Part shown: piece after piece, positions 1-11,990 of the stretch | Layout: the number at the start of each line of letters is the position of its first letter | How positions within the stretch are numbered: position 1 is the stretch's first letter | Assembly: GCA_003508835.1 (NCBI GenBank) | Contig: PUFA01000057.1 | Coordinates: 7,762,501 to 7,826,500 of the forward strand | Length of the DNA stretch: 64,000 bases | Reading direction: 5' to 3' | From: Eonycteris spelaea | Lineage: Eukaryota > Chordata > Mammalia > Chiroptera > Pteropodidae | Program-made: the position numbers and the translations under genes | The notes under the pieces: generated by a model | Told to the model about the DNA's origin: nothing | What the model saw: only the letters and a program-made list of their open reading frames with translations | Databases searched by the model: none

Positions 1-544
1 ATATCTTGATAATTAACCAGCCTGGTGTCTTTCAAAGGCACAGTATTGTGCAATAAGCTTAGCTCTAACTCTGGAATGAAAATTCCCACCCTGCTGTGGT
101 TTCCTCAGAAAGGCTCAGCTCAGGTTGCTAATAAAAACTTTGAGGCAGGAAGCAGCTTTCTCACCGACCTTGAAGTGAAGAGTTCCACCATCTCACAGAT
201 AGGTGAGTAAATTTCACAATCCTCCAGGAAATTTAATTCTCTAATATTTACAATATCCCTAGAGTAGAAGTCATTGTCCTCATTTTCTAAAACAAGCCTA
301 AGGAGGAAAGGTCAGTATTGACAAATAAGCTGGTTGTCAACCTGTCATTACATGAGATTTTGAGAACTCCCACAGAGTGTGTCACTAGGGTTTAGTAGGG
401 AGGGGAGAGGTAAGGGGTATCATTGAAGAGTGGGTGAAGAAGACAGGAAAGAATCAATTTAAGGAAGAATGAGGTCATGAGAAATTTTCAAGATAGTGGG
501 CATTCTAAGCCTTCAGACCACTTCTCTTGCTGCTAAAAGCAGTT

Positions 545-770
545 AGAGATTTAGAGTTAGTCATGAATTCTAGCTTAGATTGGAGTCATAAAAATGGGGT
601 CAAAGTCCAGTTTCAGTCATGTAACTTGCTCTCTAACCTTGGGATTATATTCTCTCTGCCTCAGGTTTTTTGGCCTCATTTTTTTTTTTTTTTTGGTCTG
701 AAAAATGGCGATACCAATAGTACCCACCTCAGGATATAGTTGAGAGAAAAATTTAAGACTTTACAGTTTT
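545..770 (+). repeat. MIR SINE, sense, decayed
   Basis: It keeps the MIR order: a decayed tRNA-like head, 'taacttgctctctaacctt' in the core, 'ctctctgcctcag', then a 'gaaaaatggcgataccaatagtacc' tract like the MIR 'aaaatggggataataatagtacc' segment. A T16 run (679-694) interrupts it. Confidence 0.6.
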
Positions 771-827
771 AAGTTTTAAGACTTTAAGAAAAACTTTAAA
801 ATTCTAGCCCCATGGTCATATTCAATA

Positions 828-1175
828 AATGTCAGTGGTCATAATTATCACCACCATTCTCTGTCTCATCATCACCATCATCATTATCTCTATCATTATC
901 ACATCACAATCAATCACTATCATCACCACCACCATCATCATCATATCATCAAATAATTATCACCATCCCATCACCCTCACCATCCTGATCATCATGACAT
1001 TATAATTATTGTCCCAATCATCATCACATCATAGTCACTGTCACCACCGCCATGACCATTACCATCACCATCATCATCATCATTGTCTCCATCATTACAT
1101 CACAGTCACTACCATCAACATCATCATCATCATCATCATCATCACCATTACAACCATCATCACCATCATCATAAG
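828..1175 (+). repeat. degenerate (CAT/CAC)n minisatellite
   Basis: About 350 bp of mixed CAT, CAC and related triplets. A longer phrase (runs of CAT, 'tctc/tgtc' + 'catcattacatcacagtcac') recurs in variant form around 870-920 and 1068-1117, so there is a higher-order repeat on top of the trinucleotide pattern. The histidine-rich reading frame through it (from 1083) is a by-product of the repeat. Confidence 0.85.
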
Positions 1176-1265
1176 TTTCATCTAGTGGAGTCAGCAGGGA
1201 CTCCTGTTCAAGATAGTCTGTACTTATGCATCCAAATATCTCATCCTGGAATAAAAGAGCCTCTC

Positions 1266-1378
1266 TTTATATACATACATACATACATGTGTATATATAT
1301 CCATATGTATATATATACATACATATACATACATACATACATATATACATACATATATATACATATATATATTTGTAT
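1266..1378 (+). repeat. (ACAT/ATAT)n microsatellite
   Basis: Imperfect tetranucleotide array of ACAT, GTAT and ATAT units with the alternating purine-pyrimidine pattern of simple repeats. It lies about 90 bp downstream of the CAT minisatellite. Confidence 0.9.
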
Positions 1379-2320
1379 ATTTCTGCAGCCTCATCTGTCC
1401 CTTCTTTCTCACCCACAATTTACAGTCCAGCAATAGTGACTAATTTGTAGTTTTCGGCACAAACCATTTTAATTTATGACACTATGCTTTTATTCTTGAT
1501 ATTCCCTTATCTAGTCAGTTTTTTCCTGACTTCTTTGTTTGGCTAATGCCTGTTCATTTTCTTAGATATGATATTAGCATAAACTCCTCCATGTAGTCTT
1601 ACCATACCCTCCTCTCTGTAGGTTAGGGGTCCTTCTTCTAAGCTCACTTAGAATCTAGTGAATAGTTCTGTTTAGCTTTCATACCAAATGTTCTGCTTAC
1701 ATGTTTAACAGACATGTTGGTTCTCCATCAGATCAACCTGAATCCTCCTTACTAGTTTGTGTGCCTATTCAACAGTGCTTATTCAACAGTGCCTATTTCA
1801 TGTGCTTTGCTTCTCATGGTTCACCCCTGTGACCTTCAAAGTATTATCTTGAGCTGCTGGAGCCACTTCACCAGGATGCACTGAGTGTGGAAAGCGCCTC
1901 GGAATTTGTGTTTTTAATACATTAAATACAAGATCTAGTGTTATGTCTCATAAGTACCCATTTCTGAAGTTGTGATGCACATACATGAGGTCTCTACAAC
2001 ACTGGTGATGTGATGTAAAAGTCTGTGCTTTCCATTGGGAACACATTCCCCAAGTCTTGCCAATACTCCTGTGGTTTATTGCATATATTCATAGTGGAAG
2101 GAAATGCTGAATCTGCTTAGTGGTTAGTGAAAACAAAGATGCAGTTTGTTCCCATACAAATTAACACACTTCTGAAGTCTCTAAGTACTCCTTGGGCTAT
2201 TCAGTGTTCAGAGACTTCAGGTCAAGAGCCCTAGTCTCACAGGAGGTCTCTGTAAATGGGGATTTGGGGCCTAGCAGAGAGTAGATGTTCCTCAAATAGA
2301 GTGCAGACAGTCCTCTTCCT

Positions 2321-2530
2321 GAGATGGTGTGTGGTGTAATGGTTAGGAGCATGGACTCAGGAGGCAAGTCACCTGGGTTCAAATTCTGCCTCTACCATAT
2401 ACTAGCTGTGTGACCCAAGGCAAGTTACTGAACTTGGTTCCACCTATGAGGCTAGATTAAGCCCAGTGCCTTCTCCTGCAGCTGTTGTGAGGGTCAATGA
2501 AGACTCTGTATACCTAGAACACAATGAGGC
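2321..2530 (+). repeat. MIR SINE, sense
   Basis: One of the best preserved MIRs here: 'tggttaggagcatggactc', then 'cctgggttcaaattctgcc' (tRNA B-box region), then the core 'actagctgtgtgacccaagg' and 'caagttactgaac'. The 3' end degrades around 2530. Confidence 0.85.
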
Positions 2531-4189
2531 CCACTTTGACATCAACCCAGCTACATAAATCTGTCCCCAGAACCTTCTTTTAGTGAATATTGAGAGGGAA
2601 GTAGCAAGTATCACTCTCATTTTCTTGATAAACTGTCAACCAATGAAGCATTCTTCCCCCTGAACTATTTCTCCAGAGATGGTAAATCTCTCATTCTCAA
2701 GGCTTCAAAACAGTAACCCCAATGTGGTACCTCCAGGAACAGTGATCAGCCATAGGCCTCATACGGGTATCATGAAACTAGTTTCAAGTGACATAATTAT
2801 AGGATTAATGCTAATGAGCAAGTTCATTAACTTACTCAATTCCTTCAGCATTTGAGTCCCTACAAGAGAAGCATTTCAGTTAGAAGTGACAACATGACCA
2901 TGGGGTGGGGGGTGGGGAGGACTAAGGGAGAGAATTCCCCCAGACTTTTGGAAAACAGTTGTTTCTGCAAGTGGCCCATCTTGATTTCAAAGTGTATTGC
3001 ATTCCTTCCGCAGTCTTCCTTAACTGATGCCCCTCTTATTTCAATCTGGGCTCTTCCAGAAGGAGACCCTAAGATAAGGAATGTAAGTGGTCATTTTGCA
3101 GTAGAGGGAAACATCAGTAGCAGGGAGGAAGTGAGACCAAGAAAGAAAAATTGCTAAAAAAAGAAAAATGGTATGTAATTGAGCTTGCAACACTGTGGAT
3201 ACCTGAAGCTTAATTCAGTGGGGATCCAGGAAGATAGTGTAGAGTTTCTCACTCAGGGGTGAGGAAGCTGGGTACTCATATACCAATTCCCATCAGTCAT
3301 TGCTTGAGGACTCCCAGGGAAGTAATGCCCCAGCACTTCTTGACTACTTTGTGGAAGGTTAAATTAAAAACCTTCGAACAAATGGAGGCAGATTCTGACA
3401 TTTGAAACACAGTGGGTTCTCTGAATTTAAAGGACTGAAGAATATGGTAAGACCAGGGGCACCCATAATCATCTGCCACATTCCTCTTCCCTGCAACCCA
3501 CCCCCAACCACAACCTCTTGTTCAGAACCCTGGTTCAGCTGTGAAGCTCAGCGTTTTTAGTCTCTCAAGATGGTGAGTGCTTCCAGGAGAACAATGTCTG
3601 TCACTACAGAACCTGAGAGTGGGTGCGTCATTCGGTCCTATCATGGCATCATGGAACCATTAGATACAGAGTGCATAATGAGTGAGAATTACTTTAAAAG
3701 AAATAACTTTTTTAAGTAATCATGGATGATCACTTAAACTATGAAAAAGACAGGGAAGGAGTAAGAAAGACTATTTCTGGTTATTATTCAAGCCATATTC
3801 CCTGGGAGAAGTAGAACAATTTCCACCAAGGCCAGAGTTCTATAGATCTTCCCTAGGAATTGCTTCTTTGGCACCATCTTCATTGAAATTGAAGACAGAG
3901 CAACACGAGTGCAGATGATGTAGTAAAAGGAAATTGTCTGTGAAAACCGCTGACTGGAGATGCCACATAAAACAGCGGAGTTAATGTCATGCTGTTCAGG
4001 TACATTTGCCCTCACAATTCAGAAGCCTTTCTGTATATCGACATTTCATCTAAAGCCTGTTCACCTCCATTAAGCCACAGGCCACAATAATGTCCTGTTA
4101 CCTTAGCTATTTTTCAGTTTAACCACTTTCGCTGAAGTTCTCTAGTTCTATTAGTCCCAGTCAACCTTTGCAATTGCCTGATGAGATAG

Positions 4190-4300
4190 TATTTATCTTT
4201 CAAAACCCAGTTCAATAGCCACTTCCTCTGTGAAGACTTCTCTGATTTCCTTCACCACCTTTGCCCGGCAGACTGAAAATCTTCTGTGCCCCATATCAGT
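4190..4300 (+). repeat. L2 fragment, sense
   Basis: Matches the L2 3' segment typified by 'caaaacccagttcaatagcc' followed by 'acttcctctgtgaagacttc'. Short and diverged. Confidence 0.5.
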
Positions 4301-4734
4301 TAGGAAGGAACATGACTGTAAGTACAGACATCCTGACTAATGACGATGAAGACAAAGAGAGTGTTCATTTTCTCAGATAATAAGAAGTACTGAGAGAAAT
4401 GTTTCTGGCATTAGATCAGCTAGCTGGTAAATGCATCCTCAGGGCTTTGCCACCATTAGCATATTGGTGTATATATTCATGCTTCTTGTCTCATGGTTAT
4501 ACAATTGCTGCTGCCATTTCAGACATCATACCCAAGTTCTAGGCAGGAAGAAAGGATGACTTTAGTTGAATCTGTCTCTTAGTCTCACTGACCAAAATTG
4601 TATCACATGGCCATGGCTAGTTCCGGGGATACTAGAAAAGCCAAGTATATTTTTACCCATAACAGAAAGTCTGCTTTCTTAGAGGTTACTTCTCATTACT
4701 GTTGTTTTCAATATGTCTCTTTTTATCAGCTTGT

Positions 4735-5010
4735 CTATATCTGTTACCTATCACCAAAATAATGCTGTGTAACTAATAGCCTCAAAACCTCAGTGGCACA
4801 ACATTAGACACTAATTTAGCTCATAGGTCTTTGTGGTTCAGCTGAACTAGGTTGAACTTGGCCAGTCACAGCTGGACTCACCCATGTCTAGGGATTAGCT
4901 GCTTGTCAACTGATCCCTGACAGCCTCAGCTAAGACAACAGGGGTGACTCGGCTCTGTTCTACATGTCTCCAGCAGGCTAGCCGGCACACGTGCTCTGGG
5001 TATTGTTGCT
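4735..5010 (+). repeat. interspersed repeat of unassigned family
   Basis: Contains 'tgctgtgtaactaatagcc', 'ctcagtggcacaaca' and a 'tagctcataggtctttgtgg' region. The same opening phrase occurs at 58733-58787 next to HAL1-type copy 2. It is clearly a dispersed mammalian repeat, but I cannot name the family. Confidence 0.5.
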
Positions 5011-5011
5011 G

Positions 5012-5215
5012 TGTGAGGTGCTTTGCTGTGTCCAAACCCTTAGTTCATTTCTTTCCATTTACTTCCTACTATAGCCTCATAAGCTAACTTGAGAGCATGG
5101 TGTATTTGGTCTCAAGTTGAAGGCTCAGCAGAGTAAGGAGAGTTGCTCAAGGCCACGCAACTTGGAAGTACCAAGCCCAGGATTTGATACAGGTCTCTAA
5201 CCCGTCCTGGGCTAC
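5012..5215 (-). repeat. MIR SINE, antisense
   Basis: Reads as reverse-complement MIR: a 'gagagttgctcaaggccac' core and a 'cccaggatttgatacaggtc' segment matching the antisense tRNA-like head. Confidence 0.65.
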
Positions 5216-5807
5216 CTCCAAGGCTCCGCTGCCTCTCATTCAGCAACTGCTATGCCAGTCAATGCTGCTCAGTCATTCACCTTGACTGCTTCCAAAGGTG
5301 ATGACACCAGCTACTCTGTGAGCACCAACCTCCTTGTAATCCATTCATCTCATATAAACGGGGCCCTTGTTCTATGCAAGCCTGCCCTGAGCGTGGATAT
5401 AAATGTATGAAGGGCACAACTGCTGCCCTTCCAGAGAAGGGAGGTCAGGTATACGAACATAAAATGTGGCACGGTGCAGGCAGCACATGATCCACACCAA
5501 AGTACAGATTCCCACACCATGGGCCCTGGCAAGTTCTCAGGGAACAAGAGCCTCTATGGTCATGAGCCTTGAGCTGAAGCTCAAATAGACCCCCATCCCT
5601 CTTCTCCAGATACCCCTCACTCGTCATTTCTAGAACATGCCCACATCTACTTATTCTGTTTGCTATAGCCATCATGGGCTTAGACTCCAGGGTGCATTGC
5701 GGCTGTGCGTTGGACTGTCTCAAATGTTGGGCCAGCTCAAGCATTCTTGAGACTTCATATCTGTCTTACATTTTGTAGTGCACCTTGTAAAAATAATAAT
5801 ATTTTTA

Positions 5808-5935
5808 AAAGAACATCACCCAACAATTCCAGATCTCAAAATTTATCCAAGAAATGGAAAAGAATGTATGTTTAAAGATTTTCATTGCAGCAGTGTTTAT
5901 GGAGGAAAATAGGGAGCCACTAAAAAGAAAGAGGT
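5808..5935 (+). repeat. L1 ORF2 3' fragment
   Basis: Matches the late ORF2 region of old L1s: 'acccaacaattccagatctc', 'atttatccaagaaatg', then 'ttcattgcagcagtgttta'. Truncated at both ends. Confidence 0.6.
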
Positions 5936-6189
5936 AGCTAGGGTTTACTCAGGATCCTGCTAAGCACATTTATACATTTGTGGCATGTTTGTGAGTGTGC
6001 AATCAAAATAAAACATAAAATTAAAATATAATAATAATATAAAAGAAGAGAACATCAGTGGCTCTGACCGGCTGCCCCCAAAAATGAATAGGTGGGATTC
6101 TGAAACTGCCCCTCCCTCGGTGTGATTAGGGAAGACAGCTTATTTGTAGGTGAGCTGAAAATAGAAAGTGGCGATTGGGTGGTGAATCG

Positions 6190-6440
6190 GAAATGACCTC
6201 TGTGTGGGGAGGCAGCTAGACTCCTTGTAAAGACTCAGAGAGAGTCATGGGCTCAAATCCAGGCCCTGCCATTTGCTAGCCAAGTGAGCTTGGACAAATT
6301 ACTACACTCGCTGAGTCATCTGAGAAATGAGGCCAGTAACTCCATGCCTCTCACAGGAGTTGAGAGAATTAAGTGAGATAGTCTTTGTAAGGTACTTAAA
6401 GCATGCCTGAATTCCTGGCCCAACAAATTGTGGCATATAT
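6190..6440 (+). repeat. MIR SINE, sense
   Basis: Tracks MIR from 'agtcatgggctcaaatccag' through 'gccatttgctagccaagtga' and 'gagaaatgaggccagtaac', then 'gttgagagaattaagtgaga' near the 3' end. An AT-rich (ATT)n-like stretch follows to about 6500. Confidence 0.8.
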
Positions 6441-6785
6441 TATTAATATTATTATTGTTATTACCATCCTTATTATCATCTTTATCAATAATATTATATC
6501 CTTTGGAATATAGGAATGGTCAAATTAATGCAAAAATGCTTCATTCTCTAAAATATTTGGGCCAGTTGTTTTGATGGTACCAGCAATACCAGTAAGTTTT
6601 CAGCATCTTTTTTTTCCTGAGCATATTAAAGTTTGACTTTGTACATTTGTTTTGGTTCTGTTTTATTAATAGTAGTAGACCTCTTTTTAGAACAGTTTTA
6701 GGTTCATAGCAAAATTGAGACAAAGTAATTTCCTTATCTCCCCTCTTCCCCCTCAACCACCACCACATGCACAGTCCCCAAAACG

Positions 6786-6828
6786 AACAGAACAAGATAT
6801 TGTCCCTTCATCAATATCTTGTTCTGTT
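6786..6828. repeat. perfect 17-bp inverted repeat with 9-nt loop
   Basis: Left arm 6786-6802 ('aacagaacaagatattg') is the exact reverse complement of right arm 6812-6828. The loop is 6803-6811. Transcribed, it forms a short perfect hairpin. It lies at the edge of an L1-like antisense stretch (about 6660-6790, 'gttttaggttcatagcaaaa'). Confidence 0.85.
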
Positions 6829-7787
6829 TTGTTTGTTTATCTGGTGGAAATCTGATTTCCAGTGGGTAACATGGCAGAGGGTTAAAGCAGAGTTTCTTGC
6901 AAGTAAAGTGGCAGAACTGCCCTCAGATGCCAGGAGGTAGAAAGGAGACCCATCACTTGGCAGGCCCCTTAAGGTGTCCACAAGTGCCTTCACAAGGTGT
7001 CTGATTGACAGTGGGCGTCCCTGACTCATGCTGCCTTGTGCACAGGAACTAATGTGGTTCTCAGTAGCCATCAGCCTTGAAACCACAGAAGGCCTGACGG
7101 ATCTGTTCATTTCTTGTCCCAGTCCAGACATTGATATTGTAATGTGTTAGATGGAGCTTCTTGCCTCAAAACAGAATCAATATGTAATATTGGAACATAG
7201 TCTTGAAGAGATGGTTTATAGACTTCTAAGCAGCATTGGCTGTTTCAGTGAGTTGAGTATGTCAGTTACGGACAGCTTATTCAGATCTTGGTTAATCCAC
7301 AAGTGTACAACTCTGTATTCTAATGACTGTCCTTTCAAAGATCATGATAAAGCCTGCATATCATCAAATCAGCCAAGTTATTCTACAAAAGAGGCTTTGA
7401 GTCTGCTATAATTTGGGAATGTATATTCTGACTCATCTACAGCATTAATTTTTAATTAACATCTTCAAAACTAAAACACCTCACATGTAAATAATTTGAT
7501 ACAGATTATGAACACACTAATAAATAGAAAGTTATTTTTAAGATTTTTCTGTGTGCCAGGCTCTTCGAGAGTTGAAAAGTATAAGACAGAGTTGCTACCT
7601 CTTCAATCTCCCACCACCTACCAAAATCATACAAGAAATGAAAATTTAAGGTCGATGAATCAGAAAATATTAATAGGAATTATAAAATACAGGTGGAGTC
7701 ACACTAATCAAGGGAGAAACTACTTTGATTTATGGCCTTACAAACTCTCATATGCAGATACACTTATTTAAGTGTATATATGTATAC

Positions 7788-7985
7788 ATTCTTATACAGA
7801 GATAATGTAACAAAAAAGAGATTGCACATACTATTTTATAACACTTTTCATTTAACAATGTAATGTAAATGCTTTCCTTGTCACTATGGATTTACATAAT
7901 CCCTTTTAACAGTATTTTATTGAATCATGAATTATATTTTATATAACACATCCCCTATGGTATATTTATTTAGGTTTTGATAATG
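7788..7985 (-). repeat. AT-rich L1-derived stretch, antisense (tentative)
   Basis: The order of phrases (a 'ttttcatttaacaatgtaat' block, 'tccttgtcactatggattta', then a 'tatttatttaggttttga' block) resembles the antisense late-ORF2 region of old L1 elements. Heavily decayed. Confidence 0.4.
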
Positions 7986-8227
7986 TATTATAGTCAGCAT
8001 TTTGGAAAGACTATTCCTGATGCATATGTTTTTGTGCACTTGTCTGATATTTTCAAAGAATCAAGCGTTACAATGTACTTCAGAATCTTACAATCTAGTT
8101 GAAGAGATGAAACACGTTCATGCGAAAAAAGAAAATAAGTTTATAAAGGGGGTGGTATCTAAATTAGTGTGCCATCCAAGTTGAAGGCCAAAGACCATTT
8201 CGTGCATGGCTTGCTACATAACGCTTC

Positions 8228-8360
8228 ATAAAGGACAGTTGTAAGTGACAGAAAATCAACCCAAATCAGTTTAGGTATAAAAGATGTATTATTGGCTCAT
8301 AAAATTGGAAAGTATACTTTGGTTTCAGACTGAGCTGGGTTCAGAGTTCTCATGGGTCAT
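8228..8360 (+). repeat. interspersed repeat of unassigned family (copy A)
   Basis: 'aagtgacagaaaatcaaccc', 'aatcagtttaggtata' and 'ttattggctcataaaattgg' follow an order shared with the stretches at 8810 and 20290 (aaactccaa..aactggctt..aatttattgg). I do not assign a family. Confidence 0.4.
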
Positions 8361-8370
8361 TGGGCATCAC

Positions 8371-8417
8371 TGCGTGTGTGTGTGTGCGTGTGTGTGTGTG
8401 CGTGTGTGTGTGTGTGT
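8371..8417 (+). repeat. (GT)n microsatellite
   Basis: About 47 bp of alternating GT interrupted by two GC steps. Likely length-polymorphic. Confidence 0.95.
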
Positions 8418-8809
8418 TCCTGTCCCATCTCTTGGTTCAGCTTCTTACTATGTACTGCATTCTCAGGCAAGTTTTCTCTATGTGGCAGCTGCCTCCAGTA
8501 GCTCCATACTCAGGTGGTATTTATATCTCATAAGAAGAGAACCTCTGTCCCCCAGATTCTTTGTTAATCCCTGCTTGGCCCCTTGCAGACCTTTTGCCCA
8601 CCCACCACTGTGTGAAGCGATGGAGATATTCTGGTGGCTAGCCTGAGTCATATGCCTGCTCCCTGTAGTGAGGGAAGTAGGCAGTGTGTAACTGAAGGCC
8701 TTTCCCATGGAGCAATTCTTAAAAAGAAAAGATACTAGATTGTGAAAAGTGAAAGAGATGATGAAAAATGAAAAAGGATGCTGGAACTTGAAGGATGAGC
8801 AACCACATC

Positions 8810-9170
8810 CATTAGATGCTTTGGGCTGCAAATAACAGGGAAACTCCAAATCAAACTGGCCTGTTTACCAGTATGATATGTTATGAAGTCCAGAGGCAAG
8901 GTGGGCTCTAGTACCACATGATCAATGGCTCAGTGATGTCATTAAGTTGACTGAGGGTCAACTTCACCCCTGATTTGATTTTCCTCAATATGGCTTCCAA
9001 CGGCAATCAGGGCTCTCAGCCTCCTTGTTTACAACCAACACTTGAGGGTGCAAAACAGCTCCCTCTGGCAAGGACTATAAAGCCTTTCCTGCCATTGAAT
9101 AGGACAGAGTAGGTCTTATGCCCACTCCTGAACCAAGAGCCATCACTAGGGATTACTACTCATGGAGGAA
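8810..9170 (+). repeat. interspersed repeat of unassigned family (copy B)
   Basis: Begins 'ctttgggctgcaaataacag', 'aaactccaaatcaaactggc', the motif shared with 8228 and 20290. It continues through 'ttttcctcaatatggcttcc' and 'gaaccaagagccatcact'. Confidence 0.4.
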
Positions 9171-9449
9171 AAGGGGGGTGGGCACCTTTCACAGTTGGGT
9201 ATAATGGATATTTGAAATGAAACTGGGTGTTATTAGAAAGACTAGAAGATGGATGCTGGGTGGCCAACCAACAATGAAATCAAATAAAATTTCATAGTTA
9301 TAAAGGAACATGAAGTTAAATAAGGTGGAGAGGTGATTTATGACCAAAAAATAGAATTCTAGGGGATGTCCAGGTCATAGCTGATGAAAGATGTGGAAGC
9401 AAGAATGCAAAGTCCGCCCTGCAGAAAAGAAAAGAGGGAAACTCACTTG

Positions 9450-10005
9450 GAAGTATTCATTTATTTATTTCTTCACCACACAAGTATTTATTTAGTACTT
9501 TTTATGTTCCCAGCCCTGTACTGAGTACTGGGGATAAATGAGGTAGATATAGTTCATAACCACATGGACCTCTAGTAGAGAAAACAGACAACAAACAGAC
9601 AACAAACAAATTAATTTCACACATAATATGTCAAGAAAAACATAATATGTCAAGAAAAACATAGAAGCATAGGGGGAAATGGGAGGGAGGGAAAGTCCAA
9701 GGCCTCTTGTTTAAGTTGACATTGAACCAGAGACCTGAAGGCATGACAGAGTGAGCCAAGGTGATCGGGGAGAGTGTGTTCCTGACAGCGGAAACAGCAA
9801 GTGCAAAGACTATGAGGTGGGCATCCATGGAATGTTTGTGGAACAAGGAGGTGGACTATGAAGAGAGTGGTAGGCCATGAGGTCAGAGAAGAGAGGTGAG
9901 ATCACATACTACCTCTTAGGCATTGCGAAGACTTTGTTCTTACTCTGAGTAAGATGTTGAGTTTGTGATGACAGAGGATGTTATGAAAACAGTGTGTGGC
10001 CAGAC
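9450..10005 (-). repeat. L2 LINE 3' portion, antisense
   Basis: Starts with the antisense L2 tail ('catttatttatttc', 'agtatttatttagtac', 'ccagccctgtactgagtact', 'ggggataaatgagg') and continues through 'agacctgaaggcatgacaga' and 'gaaacagcaagtgcaaagac', the expected inward order. A 19-bp perfect tandem duplication sits at 9622-9659. The element ends about 80 bp before exon 10084. Confidence 0.75.
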
Positions 10006-10083
10006 CCTCAGCCTGTGGCTCTACTCCGACCTTGAGTTAATCCTGTCTCCAATTTAATTCCTTCTTCCTCTCCTCTCTTCTAG

Positions 10084-10158
10084 GCCATGTACATGTTCTA
10101 CGCGCTGGCCATTGTGTGTGATGACTTCTTCGTCCCCTCTTTGGAAAAGATCTGTGAG
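10084..10158 (+). CDS. SLC24A3: Na+/Ca2+-K+ exchanger exon (first transmembrane helix before alpha-1)
   Basis: A 75-nt, phase 0-0 exon of 25 codons that reads AMYMFYALAIVCDD, then FFVPSLEKICE. The acceptor is a long pyrimidine tract plus TAG; the donor GAG|GTACGT is near-consensus. The peptide is the hydrophobic helix and following segment that precede the alpha-1 repeat in K+-dependent Na+/Ca2+ exchangers (SLC24 family), plasma-membrane proteins that extrude Ca2+ and K+ against Na+ entry. It splices in frame to the exon at 13462. The call of paralogue 3 rather than 4 rests mainly on the next two exons, since this segment is nearly the same in both. Neighbouring exons encoding the N-terminus lie outside the window. 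Confidence 0.93.
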
Positions 10159-10964
10159 GTACGTGCCTTGATTCTCAGCATGTCTGAGCTGGGCACTGGT
10201 ACTGCTCTAGCCATCTCCACCAAGGTCCTGGGGAGCCCTCGAGGCAACCTAGGACGGGAATGCCAAGCATCAGCATGCTCCAGAGTGATGGGCAATATTA
10301 GCAAAAAGCTGCATCAATCTGCTTAGAATTTCAGGACACCCATAATCAGGCTTTAACCCACAAGCCAGCTCTCCTTCCTCTTATTGGCCAAAACTCAGGG
10401 TGCTATTTGTGTTCTGCTTCTAATTTTCGTTCCTCTTTTAAATCCTGCTCTTCCTTTCTCTCTATCACTTTCTCCATCTTCCTTTCCTCCATTCCCTTTT
10501 GCTCCTGTAATTCTTCTTTGGTGATTTGTGGGGTCCTTGTAGAGTGAGAAATCTTTAGCCACACATCTCTATTACCCTTTCTCTCTGCTATGTAAAGAAA
10601 TGCTCCAAGCAGAGGGCTGAAAGGCAAGAAGATGAAAATTGGCCACAGAGACCAGGAAAGGGACTCTGTTCGAAATCAGCGCAGTGATGCCAGGCTGAAT
10701 ACCAAGTTAAATCCCTTTCATCAGAAAATATTCAGCATATCTAGAACTCTTTCATTCTCTTGCCTCTTTCATCTCTTTGTCTGTTTTGAGATTTAGTTTT
10801 CTTTATGTGGAAGCTTTCTATTTTATTTTTAATTCAGAATCCCTTTTCAGAAGGGATCTCTTCCAGACACACCTCCCATCTGGAACTCAAGTTTCTTTAT
10901 GTTGTCCTCAAACTTTGTCCTCTCTCCCTTTGCTCCTTCCCCTCCCTGCAAGTGTCTGATTCAT

Positions 10965-11075
10965 TAGCTCTTGAGGGCCAGCAGGGGACAGAAGTTGCAT
11001 TTCTAATAAGTCCCCAGGTGCTGCTAAAGCTGCTGGTCTGAAATCACACTTTAAGAACTACTAACTTAAGCAGTT
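10965..11075 (+). repeat. MER5A-like hAT DNA transposon, 3' part
   Basis: Matches the MER5A order: 'gttgcatttctaataagtcc', 'ccaggtgctgctaaagctgc', 'tggtctgaaatcacactttaa', 'gaactac'. The 5' terminal repeat is missing. Confidence 0.65.
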
Positions 11076-11639
11076 TCTTCTATATCCTGAAAGTCTGTTA
11101 GTTTTGTATACTTAATAAAAGAGAATGATTGCACAGTAACCCTAGAGAGGCCTCAGGAGTGGGTTCCTTTGTAAGTGGAAGTACGAGGAGGAAGGAGTGA
11201 GGTGGTATCTGAGATGGACAGTGGGCAGGTGCTGAAGTCCTTTTGTCCAAAGAGAGAGATTTAACCTAAGAACAGGGAGCCTTATGTGAAAGAGGAGGAA
11301 GCATCGAAGCCCCTGTAACTGGGGTCGTTTGTGATCTCTAAAATGCCACCGCTTGGTGCTTTATTATTTAGCAAAGTACTCTCTCTCTCTGTTTTCCACA
11401 CAACTTTTTTTTAAATAGCAAAGACCCTGTTCTAGAAATGTACCTACAATTGTCAGAATGTGTTCTACTCACTGAGGAAACCCATAGAACCTGCAAGCAC
11501 ACCCCCTTGGGCGGGAAACAAGAAGAAACACAGACTGGTCCTTGCTGTCGGGTGCACAGCAGCTCCCAAGTGATACACAGAAGGGGCTGGATGAAATGCC
11601 AGGAAATTGGGACGTGCAGAGAGAGAAAAGGGAGGTAGA

Positions 11640-11990
11640 AATTGATTCATCCAGGGATTCAAGGAAGGGCTCATGCAGGGGCAGGATTGGAAGAGCCCTT
11701 GGAGGGAGGGTCTCAGGGCAATCCATTTCAAGGAATAGTATTTGAGCAGAAGACTCTGAGCCATAAAACCGAGCAAGGGAACCCGGGGCTTGCGGGAAAC
11801 CTGAGGAATACCAGGCTGGGGTGTGAGGAGTTATTCAGTGCTCAGGAGGGAGCTGGGAAGGCTTTTGACAACTATTATCTGGTAGATGGAAAGAGTCCAG
11901 ATGCAGAAAGACCCCTGGTTGATGATTCTAAGCATCTGGTGAGATGTTACCAGAGCCGAAGTAAATTAGGAATGAAAGTGGAAGGCATGT
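11640..11990 (-). repeat. possible antisense L2 stretch
   Basis: Phrases such as 'caaggaagggctcatgcagg' and 'ctgggaaggcttttgacaac' recall antisense L2, but the match is discontinuous. Reported as tentative. Confidence 0.3.

Larger units (their letters stand above)
1..10083 (+). other. intron of the exchanger gene (5' end outside window)
   Basis: Non-coding sequence upstream of the first exon in the window. It ends in a strong acceptor: a long pyrimidine tract (about 10057-10080) followed by TAG at 10081-10083. It carries the repeats listed separately. Stretches with no recognised content are 1-544, 1380-2320, 2535-4190, 5220-5800 and 6830-7785. No open reading frame here resembles a known protein or the preceding exchanger exon. 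Confidence 0.75.

Noticed and set aside
1083..1436. histidine- and tyrosine-rich open frame
   Set aside because: Translation of the CAT and ACAT simple repeats.
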